Below are positions 63,144 to 64,000 of a stretch of DNA of 64,000 nucleotides, piece by piece (within the stretch, counting starts at the first letter, position 1; the number at the start of each line of letters is the position of its first letter). The position numbers and the translations under genes were made by a program. Below the pieces are notes generated by a model that worked only from the letters and a program-made list of their open reading frames with translations, did no database searches and was not told where the DNA came from. This DNA comes from Algoriphagus sp. NG3 (lineage in GTDB: Bacteria > Bacteroidota > Bacteroidia > Cytophagales > Cyclobacteriaceae): the NCBI RefSeq assembly GCF_034119865.1, contig NZ_CP139421.1, positions 3,879,001 through 3,943,000 of the forward strand. The letters run 5' to 3'.

Positions 63144-64000
63144 TCACTTATGAATTTCTAATGGAGAAGACAATTTATTAATCTCATTATTGAGGTATGC
63201 TTCAAACTCCTCCTTACTTTGAATTCCTCCTTTCTCCTGTTCCCAGGCTGCCAGAAAATAATAGCTCAGTTCTTTACCATTATTACTAAACACCAGTACA
63301 TGGGACAGATCATCGGCTGTTGCCTGTCTGAGTTGGGAAGTGGGATCGGGCCTTATTCTCCTCCCAAGTAGCAATACTTCCCAACCCCAGAGTCTTACCT
63401 ACTTTCAGAATATCCATACCCCAATCCGCCGGTTCATGATACGAGTCAAATCCATCCTGACCCACATCCTGCAATACCGGAGTATTCACTTTTTTACCAA
63501 ACACATCAATTCCATTTCTCCAATCCAGATAAAAACGGTAACCTACTAGGTCTGACTCCCAGCCCGGGCCTTCATAACGGATAAACCAGGAATGATCCGT
63601 ATGCTCCGGGGGCACCCGAAGAGAAGTGACATTCTGAAAATGCCCACCTATATATTCCCGGTCTTTGAACTCTCCCCCAACTTTATGGCTCAGCTCCGCC
63701 TGAGTGAGTTTGGCATAATCCCTCTTTACTTGGTCAGAGGAACCTTTCAAATCAACTTCAATTGTTTGATTAGCCTCTATTTTGGGAAGGACAAAAACCA
63801 GCCCTTTATCTGGACCATCTTCATTCCACTGGGAAGGTATCTCCTCACCGCCTATAAACACCTGATACGTCAATTGCTCAGCATCTCCAAAGCCAACTTC
63901 CAAATCACTTGGACTAAGCACAATCTTTTCATTAGCCCTTTCTATCGAAAGATGGTTTTCTATTGAAAATACAATTCCCTCAGAAGCATCACCAGAGTTG
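63144..64000 (-). pseudogene. DUF4861 family gene, internally deleted and frameshifted; 5' end outside the window
   Basis: The minus-strand frame is open from the right edge and reads IENHLSIERANEKIVLSPSD, GYRFYLDWRNGIDVFGKKVN, ADWGMDILKVGKTLGLGSIA and TWEENKAR, all typical of DUF4861. It then leaves the family pattern at about 63345 and stops at 63310. In another frame, 63345-63144 encodes ATADDLSHVLVFSNNGKELS, YYFLAAWEQEKGGIQSKEEF and EAYLNNEINKL, which is the normal DUF4861 C-terminus. The middle of the family, roughly 100-200 residues, is absent, so this is more than a one-base error. DUF4861 proteins accompany pectin and other uronic polysaccharide loci; their role is unknown. Confidence 0.8.

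Noticed and set aside
1..64000. tRNA, rRNA, prophage or complete insertion sequence
   Set aside because: No cloverleaf, rRNA signature, integrase, transposase or phage structural gene was recognised on either strand.

Overview
The window reads as a chromosome segment of a Bacteroidota bacterium, most likely order Cytophagales, family Cyclobacteriaceae (an Algoriphagus-like genome; the genus is an inference). Support comes from two SusC/SusD pairs, many Bacteroidota-style lipoproteins with acidic residues after the lipidated Cys, a DUF5687 ABC permease, candidate promoters of the TTTG / TAnnTTTG type, and very few Shine-Dalgarno sequences. No rRNA, tRNA, CRISPR array, phage or intact insertion sequence was recognised.

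Left part (1-9.2 kb): a truncated DUF11 surface protein runs off the left edge on the minus strand. A small secreted protein follows, then a three-gene RND efflux operon (adaptor lipoprotein, AcrB-type pump, TolC-type channel) ended by a strong terminator. Behind it lies an unusual row of five palindromes.

9.2-18.4 kb: a two-gene ABC exporter (ATPase plus DUF5687 permease), then a complete vitamin B12 uptake locus. The periplasmic binding protein, permease and ATPase are on the minus strand. Divergently, a cobalamin riboswitch precedes a BtuB-type TonB receptor and a BtuG-like beta-propeller surface lipoprotein.

18.4-32.6 kb: housekeeping and small accessory genes. These are a DUF4143 AAA ATPase, a DUF3298 lipoprotein, MeaB GTPase, HemJ, a Sco-type copper protein with a cytochrome c, a class IV aminotransferase, a REC-histidine kinase, succinyl-CoA ligase alpha (sucD) with a decayed echo of its 3' end, an ABC-F ATPase, and two type II toxin-antitoxin pairs on either side of it.

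32.6-64 kb: a pectin utilisation region. A TRAP transporter (dctPQM) is divergent from an altronate dehydratase. A long minus-strand operon carries susC, susD, a DUF4957/DUF5123-like surface protein, a pectate lyase, a VOC protein, an Ldh-family dehydrogenase and a Gfo/Idh/MocA dehydrogenase. A second minus-strand array carries susC, susD, GH105, pectin methylesterase, GH43, GH28, two CE12 acetylesterases and a pectin methylesterase-esterase fusion. A broken DUF4861 gene lies at the right edge. Together these would demethylate, deacetylate and cut pectin or rhamnogalacturonan outside the cell, import the pieces through SusCD and possibly TRAP, and feed uronates to 2-keto-3-deoxygluconate. The same LacI-like palindrome occurs upstream of the altronate dehydratase, upstream of the first susC and inside the start of the second susC, suggesting one regulon. 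No regulator gene of the SusR, HTCS, LacI or ECF-sigma types is visible among these genes.
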